Positions 48,201 through 60,436 of a DNA stretch of 64,000 nucleotides are shown here, one piece after another. This DNA comes from Limnoperna fortunei (Eukaryota; Mollusca; Bivalvia; Mytilida; Modiolidae): positions 6,784,437 to 6,848,436 of the forward strand of contig OX104124.1 of the NCBI GenBank assembly GCA_944474755.1. Direction: 5' to 3'. Position numbers and translations under genes: made by a program. The notes under the pieces are model-generated. The model did not search any database. It worked only from the letters and a program-made list of their open reading frames with translations, and was not told where the DNA came from. Numbering within the stretch: position 1 is the stretch's first letter; each line of letters begins with the position of its first letter.

Positions 48201-48659
48201 GCATTATCTTTTTGGTAGGCCCAAACCGAGGTGACCTGCCCAGAAATCCATGTAATCACTTGGCGATGACACCATGAAGGCGGTCAACTGTATAAAGCGT
48301 GTGTTCACCCGTTTTAATTTAGGTTGTTACTTATGTAACAGAAAAGTTCTTTCTCGAGGTTGTAAAAACGGCAGAATTTTCATAACCCCCGCCACTAGCT
48401 GCTTTAGTGGATCTGGCTTACCGTGTGAGAAATACTGGGCCCAATGCCAATAAGGGTTCACATTGTTTGGACAAATATGCTCTGCCGTAATGTAAGTTGT
48501 CTGTTCCATATTTCTTGATGATTTTTCAATTAAATATTTGTATTACTTAAAACGCATATTGATTGTGATATTTATTACAATATGTTTCAATACTATTTGT
48601 GGTTGTAAATATTTATGAATAAGTCGGTACCTCTTATATTATTATCTGTGCACAATCAG

Positions 48660-48832
48660 AAACATAAGGGTGCATTCGACTCTAATCGTAATTGACACGG
48701 ATTGTCAGTTTTCTAACAAAGGTTCGGGCTTTTTCAATGGGTACTCCGTCTTCCTCCCCCAATAAAAACTGGATGCCAGCCATGATACAGCTGCAAAATT
48801 CTTTAAAGTGGCATTGAACAAAATTCAAATCA
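48660..48832 (+). repeat. SINE, head missing
   Basis: TCTAATCGTAATTGACACGG, then GGGTACTCCGTCTTCCTCCC, CCAATAAAAACTGGATGCCA and AAAGTGGCATTGAAC, collinear with 47370-47500. Confidence 0.75.
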
Positions 48833-49205
48833 AATCAAATATCCTAGATTTAGGACAACTGTAGAAGTTTCTTCTACATTAATATCTCGATCATCAACAT
48901 TCTCTGAGAAGAAAAAAACTCTAAAATAAATATTTCTATTTTTATTTATAAAAATTAACAAGTTTTCAATATAAATTGAAAGTTTGCTAAAATAACAAGT
49001 GTGTGATGTCATGGTAACAGTACTAGAAATTAATGGGAACTTTTCTTAATTTGCAATTTACATGTCAAATCTTTTCTGACCTAAAAATACAGTTAGAATA
49101 AATAATATACATGTACCATGTGCACAAAAATGATTTGTAAATGTAATGAATGGTGAGTTTTACATGGTACAATACTGCAAAACCAAAATTAATTCCACAT
49201 TCACT

Positions 49206-49258
49206 TAGCTACAATAATGTTGCTCCTTTTTTTTAAAGGTGCTACATTATTGTAGCTA
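49206..49258. repeat. Hairpin, 16-bp stem
   Basis: TTAGCTACAATAATGT and ACATTATTGTAGCTAA are exact inverses about 20 bases apart. The loop is T-rich (CCTTTTTTTTAAAGG forms a second short stem). It could be the remnant of a palindromic DNA element. Confidence 0.75.
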
Positions 49259-50097
49259 ACATTCCTTGTGTATCCATGTGCATGAAAGAAAGTCCAGCAG
49301 GCAATTTGTAAACAGATTTAGTCTTTTGGAAATAATGGTCAGGTTATTGAGCAGGTGTCTTTTTTGTTTATGTAATTAATGAAAAAAATATCTTTCTGCA
49401 GCACCGTACTCTTAATGTAAAATAATTAAGGGTTAGGTGGGGTAAGGATCCTTTAGATTATAATAATGGAGGGTGATAGGGAGAAAGTAATAAATAAATA
49501 TCTTTATTTACTTTTCTGTACTTCAGCACACATACAGTGAAATTTTGATTCTTGAAGTTGTTTGCTTTTTTGTCAAAATTATTACTTTGCGAACCCAAAA
49601 ATAATGATTTTGAATTAATCATGTGAATTTTGAATTATAAACTGTATGTGAATTTACTGTGCAAATTACATGAACTTTTTCAATGTAAAAATAGCACGAA
49701 TTGCCATTGCAAATCAAATGAAATTTACATCACAAAAATTTTCCTGTGAATGCAGGATTTATTTTGCCCCAAACGCTAGCAGCTTAAATATCACAAGCAA
49801 TATTTGAATGAGTTCGTAACAAATCCCATAGAATTTATTCTTTAGTTCAAACCCGTATACATGGGGTCAATTAAAATACCCTAAAGACTACAGCTTCTTA
49901 AGGTGGTCTGGAAACTGTTACTTATTATTCTAATAAAATACCATGCTGTAGAGCTTTTATTGTCCAATTCCAAAAGTTATACCAAATCTGGCCATCTACA
50001 CCTTGTGAATAAGTTTACCATTATGCAGACATAATTTTACAAACAGGTATTAAAAGAAAAGCATATATGTCCATGTCAGATAACATTTTTGCTTCAA

Positions 50098-50215
50098 TGG
50101 GATTTAATGCCACTTTAAGCAATTTGTCAGCTATATCGTTCATCTAATTTTTAATGGATAAGTAAGCTGGAACACTCTGTGACAACTTGAATCCTTGTCA
50201 ATTAAGGCAGGCGTG
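50098..50215 (-). repeat. SINE fragment, minus strand
   Basis: GGGATTTAATGCCACTTTAA, GCAATTTGTCAGCTATATCG and, 80 bases on, AATCCTTGTCAATTAAGGCA: the inverse of the SINE body, with most of the middle diverged. Confidence 0.6.
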
Positions 50216-51691
50216 TATGGAAAGGTGGGCGTGTGTGGAAGTTAAAACTGGTAAAACATGCTGATACTATACTATAGCAGTAAACTCTCAATCCGATTTT
50301 TTTGTAAGTCACTGTTGTTCTGAATGGAATAATAAACATAACAATTTCAAGATGTAAACACATTGAAAATAAAGAATTTTTTTATTTTTTTATTTTTTTT
50401 AATAGTTCCCATCAATTTCTGTGTAAAAATGAATACACATATATGAAAACGAAATCTCAACAACTTGGCCTTAAAAACAAAGCCATGTAAAAACCTATTT
50501 ATTGATTTGGTATTTAAATTGAACACAACCTGATAGACTTAATAAAAACTACCAACCTTAAGCCTGGACACAAACAATGTCAAATTCATTACTGAAACAA
50601 ACACAGGATCACTGCAGTAACCAAAAACCATGGTGAAACCTTCACTCATAACAGAGATGACAGCGTATGTGTTGTATATTTACCCTCACAAGAACATGCA
50701 CTCTTATGGGATAGAAATCCTAGCAATACAACACTGTCTATAAAAATAAAAATCAGAACAAGATGTAAATAAAAAATAAATTCTACTCTTTTTGCACACC
50801 AAATTTTACGTTGTAAGTAGTTGTAAGTGTCAGGCATGCTCATTATAATGGTACAAAAATCATAAAAACAGAAAAGATTTTGACGCAGTCTTGAAATATC
50901 CTATATTTTCTGGTCGCCTGAGGTAATTTTCCTTGAAGTATCATTAAATCAGAGTTATGTCCCCTAGTATAAGTAAATAAGAGTTCTTTTCCCTATTTGA
51001 GATTTGCATTGGATTGAATTGGTATCTCCTATAATGACAATCAGTAACAGAAATGTTCTAAACAAATTATAACTTGAGCACTTTAAACACAAGATTTACC
51101 AGGAGTCACCCCATGGCTGGTTCTAAGAAACACCTGTACGCAAAATATTTTGTTAGTAACATAATTAATTAAATAACATAAAACAACTTTGTAAATTTCA
51201 ACATCAACACAGCATTGCTACTGGCCTTTCTTTTTACAAAGTATCAAATTTTGCTATTTTTGCTTGTAGAAAAATTTACAAAACTTACATTTTTTATGAC
51301 AACAAAGAATATTTAGTGTCTTTCATGTTAAGTATGGCAATTACAGTACAATCACAAGTCATTCCAAGTGTCAACATAAATGTGTTCACTGAAATAGCGT
51401 GTTTACATAACAGTCAGAAGATATTAATACCATAACAGCAATTTTACATTAACCTGTATTTTTACCTTCAATGGTACTAAGTTCAATGATGTATATTACT
51501 GTTTTCAAATGTAAGCCAAAAAGAAATGGGAGACATCTCACAGGTTTTTACTTGAAGATAATTTTAAATCACATAATGCATGTACTTATAATGAAAAATG
51601 AAGTTTTTCTTTGTTCTGTAGTCATTTAAATATTTATTAGAAATACATGGGCCTAAAAAATTAGCACTAAAACAGGTTTTACTTCCACAAT

Positions 51692-51925
51692 TCAAAATCG
51701 TCCATGGAATGGCATTGATCGTGGCATCATATTTGGTGATTGTCGAGGAGGTTGGCCACCTTGTGAAATCATTAGTTGTCCTGCAGGTGGCATCATACCT
51801 GGAGGAATGTTCATTGAGGGTTGTGTTGGACGTAACTGGATAGGAAACAGTATAGAGTTGTTTTGAGGTGCACCAGGCTGGTTGATCATACCGGTTAAAA
51901 TCGGCTGGTTAGTCGGCATTCTCAT
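51692..51925 (-). CDS. ZMYND8: ZMYND8-like terminal exon
   Basis: Acceptor CTTTTACAG on the minus strand, then 77 codons and TGA. Encodes [20 protein letters not shown] and ends [10 protein letters not shown]. The Met is internal, reached by splicing, not a start. The 3'UTR continues leftward; AATAAA on the minus strand lies at 51634-51639, so the transcript probably ends near 51610. Confidence 0.78.
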   Translation of the reverse strand: MRMPTNQPILTGMINQPGAPQNNSILFPIQLRPTQPSMNIPPGMMPPAGQLMISQGGQPPRQSPNMMPRSMPFHGRF

Positions 51926-54900
51926 CTGTAAAAGATTTATTGAAAAATGTAATTAAACTCCAGAATAAAAAAATCACAATTATAACACACGATTTTGTTT
52001 GGGATTTGTCAGAAATATGTGTGTTTGTTTGTTTGTTTGAATGATGTTTAACGCCACTTTCAGAAATTTTTCAGCTATATCACATGTCGTAGAGTAGACT
52101 ACGTAGAGTAACCAGGGAATACATCGGCCTTTGGTAGGAAACTAGCAATCCTTATCCATTGTGCGATTCAAACCTGGAACCTCAGTGTTGACAGGCACAT
52201 GATCAATCGTCTTAACCACTGGGTCACTACAGTCCACAGAAATGTGTCATAAAAACTTGTTCAGGTGTGCCTGTTTGGGATTGTTTGTTTGAATGGTGTT
52301 TAATGCTACTTTCAGCAATTTTCCAGCTGTATCTTGGCGTCCAGTTTTTATTGAAGCAGCCCGAGTAGCCAGAGAAAACCCCCAACCCTTGGAAACCCAA
52401 GAATACCCTGCCCAATGTGAAACTTGAACCAACAACCTCAGTGACAGACCACCTGATCAATAGTAGATTAACTACTGTAACCACTTGGCCACCAAAGACA
52501 GGGCTCTCTTTGAAATCAGCCTAATGAACTTCAAGATATTTTCCTATAAAAATGTACACATTGTAGTTAAATCTGTGACACATATAATGACTTTTACTTG
52601 AGAGTCCACACATGCAAGACAGCCATTTACATACACACTGGAAATAAAAAGCAGTTTAAGTAAAATTAATAACAAAAGAAAATATGTGTTTCCGTAATAA
52701 TGATGTCCTGCTTGGCACATATTGGTAATTATAAACAACACCAATTTTCTGTTATGTTCACTGACACTTGAAATATTTGGCAAAGCCCTAAAAAATTCTT
52801 CCTGTGAAGAGACCTTATCAAATTGTGACTATGTATCAATTTTCATGAAAATAGGAAAATATCCAACACAAAGTTAAACCTGAGGTGTGATGAAAGCATG
52901 AAAACATACAAAAATCTATTAGCCCAACTTCTGTGGTGGGACATAACCAAATGTATTTATTTATTTTCAATTACCTAACAATTAAAATTATATTTACTGT
53001 AGGCTGTGGTACCTAAATATATGGAATATAACTAAGGACACTAACTTGTCACTATAGTAACCTAGATGGCTAGTTGGGCCCATAACTAGACACATGCAAA
53101 GAATACTTGCTCCAAACTTGCATAACTAGGAATTCACAGCAACATAGAATTTTATAATGTATTTTATTTACATAAATTGTTTAATATCAGTTTTAGAACA
53201 CAGTTGACTTAAGTGCTTATGCGAGTCAGACCATTAAAACTAGAAGAGACTGGATTAAACTTGAGTAGCCAGTTTTTTGTCAAAAATCGCAAAAGTTTGA
53301 AATGACTGGTTTGCAAATCAAAGTGCCTTAATAAATAGGGAATGGTTTACAATTGTTAGAAGAAAGTTTGAGGTCTGGTACTGTCTTCTGCAAATGTCTG
53401 AAAAATACTAAGTTCACATGTCTGGAAAATTAAGAAAAAAATACTGGAACAATTCCATAATAGCAGGTGCACAACTTCAATACATGTGCAATCTTTTTGT
53501 GAAGTTTCAGAGATCTGGGTTGAAAACTGTAGGAGTAATCATTACACAAAATAGTTACCGTCTTCTGCAAATATTCTGAAAAATGACCAAGTTCCCATGT
53601 CTGGAAAATTAGGAAAAAAATTAATTGTTTCTGGTTCTTTGTACATATGTTATCAACAAAAGCTAGGTTTGTAGTATCTATTGTTAAAATTTTTAAATCT
53701 ATTGATTCATGATATAATTACAATAGAGTTTTAAAAAACACTAACCTCAGCTTTTGAAAACCCAAGTTTCATTTCATCATGGGCATATGCTTAAATTTAT
53801 CCTGTTTTGAAATCATTTTAACATGGTAACTCCAATACTAGCAGATGCAGAGATGGCAAGCAGTTGGTATTATAAGGGCTGGAATGACACAGCGGCAGGT
53901 TTCAGATAGGTTCACTGTTAGCCATTCTGTCATCAGTAGGCTAATGAGACGATATAATGAAACAGGTATTGTTGGGGAAAGGCCAAGATCAGGGCGACCA
54001 AAGAAGACAACAGAGAGAAAAGATGGACTACTTCAAAGACTTGCTAGACAACAACCTTTTACCACTGCAAACAGGTTGCATAGTCGATGGAATGTCCATG
54101 TTAGAATCAGTAGACGGACAGTAAACAGAAGGCTAAGCTGCAGAAGACTTCGAGCACAGAGACCAATAAAGCGAACAGCACTTACACAAAGACATAAGGA
54201 TGCCCGACTGCAGTGGGCGCGTGACCATATCGGGTGGAATATTCGCTCTTGGGAAAGTCGTTTTTTTCTGCAACCAGTTGATGGTTGGATGTGGGTATGG
54301 CGTCAATGCAACACAGCTTTTGATCCTGCACATGTTCTGGGAACTACAGCTTTTGGTGGTGGCAGAGTGACAGTTTGGGGCTGCTTCTCATATGGCTGTA
54401 AGTTAGACTTGTATCCATTAGATGGCACACTAACTGCTTTAAAATACAGAGATCAGATTCTGGACTCCAGTATTTTGCCCCATTTTGATGCACATCCACT
54501 TGGAAACAGACCCGTGTTCATGGACGACAACGCAAGACCTCATAGAGCAAGCATCGTCAAAGATTATTTGCAATTGAGGCAATTAAGACATTACCATGGC
54601 CTGCCATGTCTCCGGGTATGAATCCGATAGAGCATGTTTGGGACTATCTCTGCCTTAAAGTGAATGAACGTGACCCTCCATGTAAGAACATTCAAGAATT
54701 GCATGATACTTGGACTTCAGAGACTTGTCCAGAGCATGAGGAGACAAGTGCAAGAATTGCACCAGAAGCGTGGTAGATACGCACGATACTGACTCTTTTC
54801 TTGTGAATAAAAAATGTTTAAAAATGATTTCTTCTTACATCTTAATAACCCTCAACCTTCCAACTCTTTGTATGTAACATTACCAGCAGTTCAAACTGAA

Positions 54901-57900
54901 ACTTTTTTTGAGTTATGATTTTGCAGTTTTATGGGATATTTTTACAAACGACATCTTGTTGGTCTTTTCTATACATTTTGGATAGTAAAATCATAAACTT
55001 CTTTAAAATAGTCAACTATTTTAAACTAAGCATGAAATGAACAATGGATAGTTATATATTGATAAAAATATTGGTTTTAAAAAATCCCCTCCGCTGAAAT
55101 CCTGGTGGTCCCTAACTTATGGCCAAGTGTATATATTCCTGCAAATGTGACAATAATGACTATAACACCCACACATTTTCATAGAAACCTTGCAAAACAA
55201 GACTCATAACAACAGGAATAAGTCAGTGGAGACAACATACCTGAGGTGGAGATGAAAATGACTGAATGCTTGGTGGCATAGACATTGGTTGGGGTGGCTG
55301 AACATACTGTAACTGTAGCTGTGGATTGGGTGGCTGGTTCCCTGGCATCATTTGTGAATTCATTGGAACACCCTGCTGTAAAATAAATCAAAGTGATGAA
55401 GCCAGTATTTATGACTTTGTGCTGTAGTTGGTTGTGTAGAACATTCACATTTTTTATTTGCTTAAAAGAACATCTGATCAGTGAACAGAGAATCATACCA
55501 ATAGGTTCACTGATGGAGTGAATGGTGTTTAATGCCACTTTCAACAATTGTTAGATTAAGTTAAATTAAATGAATCATTTGTGTAACAACACTTGATTGG
55601 GTGAGTATAATACATCCATGCATGTTATACATGGCAACAGATAATATTTTGTTTCACCAAACTTTCACAAGTGTAACTTTTTGCAAAGATAATAGCTGCA
55701 CAATGTCAATAATTTAGTGAAATTAAAATGTAAATGTTATCACAGGTAGTCTACACCACAAAGTTTACATACAGAACTTGTCAGGACTGGTTAATGTAGA
55801 GATTGGGATAAATACGTTTTACCAGTTTTCAGTCCTGGGAACTACCAGCAATATTTAAGTCATTTCGAACCATAGTGAAAGGCATCAAGAATCAAATAGC
55901 TTTCGTGAATGTTGCCATACCTTAGAAACTCTTTCAGTGATTTTACTCCTTGGTACGTTGTATACTTTAGAAGCTTTGTTTATAGACATGCCGCCATAGT
56001 TCACAGCCACGACAGCATTATTCATGTCCTGGTCAGACCACATACTGGTCTTTTTTCTTTGGTTTGGTGGGGATTCCTACAAAATTAAAGGATTTTACTG
56101 TTAGATAAAAAACACAGAAACATTACATGTACCATAAACTGTAGTATATAATGCTCACTGTTTTTATTTAAAGATCATTGGATCATCCTGTATTATACAC
56201 CAAAAATGTCACGCAGGTTAAAGCTTAATAATTGGAATCTCTTCTAAGAAAGTTAATATATAAGAAAATGTTTGCTTTTTGACCAGCGCAGGATTTCAGC
56301 TATATTCAGGACAAGAACAATTATTTTGAATGCCACAGGGAAAGTATTTAGTATGGGTAGGGGCGGAAGATGTGGTCTTTTGTAGCAGCTACAACAAAGC
56401 CTACTCTTATTGACATCTAGAATAAGGGTTTTTATTGTGCAAGGATCTTGGCACTCTCCAAACACATTATCCATTGTGGTCTGTGGTTCGGCTTTCCGTA
56501 CTATGACCTAACAACCACCCAACAAGAGGGAATCCCCTATCCACCACCTGTGGACATGCTGGGCAGCTCTGTGGCTCCAGCACTGTGAACGCTCATCATA
56601 TGATCCCAGACTAAGAGACACTAGATTAGATGCATATTATATATAAATGGGCAGTACAGTGGATTCCACTTAATCGACTTACGCTTTATTGGGTTATTCG
56701 CTTTATTGGGTTGAATTTTTCTGCACCAAACCATTTCCCATTCAAACAATGTTAAATTTTTCACTTATTTGCATTGCTTTTTACAACGATTTCGCTTTAT
56801 TGACTTGCCAAAATTCAGGAAAAAAAAATTTGTGTGTTTGTTTTTGTTTTACGCCGCCATATTGTTTACCTACGTAATCACGTGTATTGAGACTTACCTG
56901 TTGATTCAAATTGATTGACAAGTGTTCCCACTTGTGATTGTTGTTGGCTTCTTAATTAAATGTGTTGATTCACTTTAATTGCCCCCAGGGTGTAGATAAT
57001 TAGGACAATCGAACGGTTTAACAGCTGGGTAGTTAGAGTAATGAGATCGTAAACAGTTGTCCCTAAGTAGCCTCTCAATTGAATTTCATTCCTTCAATTT
57101 GAAGAGCTAAATAAGTTCGTTCACTTTTACATCGATAATTTTGAATAAAAACAAAAAGAACTTCGGGCTTAAACATCTAACAATGTTTGAAAGGATAATA
57201 CACCTGAAAATATTTAACAATGGACATGACACAAAAAAGGTACGAAACTGAACATGATAAGAAATATGTAATATGTAAATGAGGTTGAGTCCATTTTCTA
57301 TCAACACGTGGTTTTACAAGTCTTCATTACGCAAAGAAACACAAACAAATAAAAAAAACATGGAAATTTTTATTTTTATTTAAAAATAACATAAAATAAA
57401 TAACATACACATAATATAAATATGAAAAGACTTATTAAATGGTATTTTAATAGGACTTGGTACTTGGTCATTTCAATCCACAATCGGTAAATATCGTTAT
57501 TTCCACTTCAATGATCATTCAGCTCAATTTCTCGTCTTTCGCTTTAAAGGGTCGTCCGCTTTATTGGGTAATTTTCTCTGACAAATGTGTCATGCAAATA
57601 AGCGGAATCCACTGTATAAAAAGCCAATTAATGGAATAAACATATAAATTTGATTGTTGTTAGAATTATTATTTAAAAATTCAAAAGTGTTTTATGACCA
57701 AAGATAATCTAAATACCTGTTGTCTGTGCATATTATGCATGACACCAGGGGGCGATGTATGCATTGGCATGTAGCCTCCATTTGGTTGAAGGTTAAACTG
57801 TTGATGCTGTTGTTCCTCAACTCGCTGTCTCCTCTGGAATTCTTCTTGCTGTAATAAAAATCTAGCCGTGTAATTTTGCAATGGGCCAGAAAAAAAAAGT

Positions 57901-60399
57901 TCAAAAATAGAATTAAAGTCTACTTATAAATAGAAAAACACAAGATTTAATAATATGAAGGACAATTTCTATTCATTTATGTGACTGAGGTGTTAAATGA
58001 CCACAAGATGTTCAATGTTATGATTTAAGTAAGCAAATCCTTATACATAAAATCAATTATTCTGACAAAGTTAAAAGTTCATCTCTTAAACTGCAAAAGT
58101 GTCAAGTTCTTGCAACATTAATTGTAATTATTTCTAGTTCCACAAATACAGGTAAACAAAATGAAATGTGTATTTCACTTGATATTAAGATGGCAAATAT
58201 TTAACTTCCAAGTTAGTTGTTTTAATAAATACTTCAATATATAATTTTTGTGTTACCTCAGCTGACTGCAAAAATAAAAATTCAGAGGGGTTCATGTATC
58301 ACAATAATAAATTCATGCAACAATTTCAGACTTAACAGTAATTTTCTAAACAGTGAAGTTTTTAAACTAGAGTAAAAAAACCTGTGAGCAATGCTCACCA
58401 TTGATACCCCCCGCTTCACAATTACTTTGAAAATTCAGGTGTTCTTAATTATGAAATTGAAACTTTATCTAGTTAAACGTGAAGGCAAAATTGCAGATAA
58501 TACATGTAACCCTCCCCAATCCCCCAAAGAATGGCATCCCTTATGTCAATGACAAAGTCCATGTTTTTCTATGGGAAACCTCCAATAATATTCTGATCAA
58601 AATGTTTAATATCCAATGCACAATGGCAATATGTGACCAAGATTCTGTGTAAGTTTCAACAAATTCCATTCAGTGATGTAGGAGGAGTTGCAAATAAAAG
58701 ATGGGTATCCCATTATGTCCATTACAAACTCCATGCTTTTCTATTGGAAACCCCAAATATCATTCCAATCAAAATGTTAAATATCTCCTGCACAATGGCA
58801 CTATGTGACAAGGATTCTGTGTAAGTTTCAACAAATTCCATTCAGTGGTGTAGGAGGAGTTGCACATTAGAGATAGGGACCCCCTTAGGTCAATGACAAA
58901 GTCCATGTTTTTCTATGGGAAACCCCAAATATCATTCCGATCAAAATGTTAAATATCTCCTGCACAATGGCACTATGAGACAAAGATTCTGTGTAAGTTT
59001 CATCAAATTCCTTTCAGTGGTGTAGGAGGAGTTGCAAATAATAGAAAGTGTAACAGACGGACGGACGGACACCATGAACACTATATACCTCCCGCTTAAG
59101 CGGGGGGTATAATAAACTCCTCTGTCAATATAATGCTCAAACCTACCTATTGCCATAATAAAACATTGTCCAAAAGAACCATATGTGCTGATGATGCAAT
59201 GTACACTTGCAGAAGTGAAAACAGTATATTTATAAATATTGATAATTACCTCTAGTTCCATTGGACTTTTATTTGGAGGTTGTGGTACATTTGGTCTGTT
59301 GTTATGTACATTTTGATTGGATGGTGGATTGTTTTGGTTTGCTGCAGACTGGTTTTTGTTAGGGTCATTCTCATTGGTCTGTTGCATACATGTTGCCATA
59401 TGTGTTGGCCAATGAGCTTGTTGACAAGGGTAGTCACAGTAACTGGTATTCCAACAGCAGTAGAAAATGGCTTCCTTTCCACACTTGGCACACTAAAAAA
59501 AACCAGCAATGATTTATACAAAAACTTTCAAATGGAATCTTTCTGACAATTAAAATAAGTGGGTTCCACTCAATTGCATATCTGTTAATTGTATATTTCT
59601 CTTAATTGCGTAAGACTTTAAAACACCAAACAATGTTTAAATTTTCTGTTGATGCATGAAAAATATTTTTAAAATTCAAAAATTCCTCTTTATCACATAA
59701 AATTATCCAGTTTTCAAAAACTAATATTTTCCTAATGAGGTAATAACAGTACCATGCAATAGTAATATCAAATCATGTTTTGACAACCTCCTTTCATATT
59801 GTAATTGTTGTTATAGGAATTAAGGTATTACAAAAGAGTCACCTTAATTGTTTTTTTTGATCCATTAACACCTTCAGAACCTTTATTTAAATATCTTGGC
59901 TGGATGAAAATTAAAGAAAGAATTAAATATCACAAATGTCTACTTACTTTCAAATGCTTAAAAAATGAGGCTCCAGATTACCTCAATAAAAGATTTTCAT
60001 ATATTTCTGAAACGAACCCATATGCTCTAAGAAATGCCTTAAAAGGAAATCTCAATGTCCCTAAACCAAAAACTGAACAATTCAAAAAATCTTTTGTATA
60101 TTCAGCCCCTTTGCTATGGAATAACTTACCACCTTCAGTGCGTGAATCTATTAGCACCAATGTATTCAAGACAAATATTAAAAACTACTTATTATATTCT
60201 TCAGACCATCAGGACAATGTATAACTTTTCACCAATTTGTATGTTACTTTCTGTACACTTGTATATTTTCTGTATATGTAATGTTTATAATTGTCTCACA
60301 ATTTGATCAATGTATGCTGTACTACATTATTTTCTTTGGTTTAATATGAGGGCCTCAGGGAAGATTAGTGTAGCTAACTGAGTTTACCCTCATAAAATA

Positions 60400-60436
<37 letters not shown>

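Larger units (their letters stand above)
48835..51600. other. Intergenic between SINEs and the ZMYND8-like 3' end
   Basis: No supported gene. It contains a perfect-looking hairpin at about 49206-49258 (TTAGCTACAATAATGT facing ACATTATTGTAGCTAA) and a minus-strand SINE fragment at 50098-50215. Confidence 0.45.

Noticed and set aside
47954..48259. Minus-strand frame with repeated TWCLPETRI
   Set aside because: Explained by a 27-bp minisatellite; no splice sites, start context or domain.
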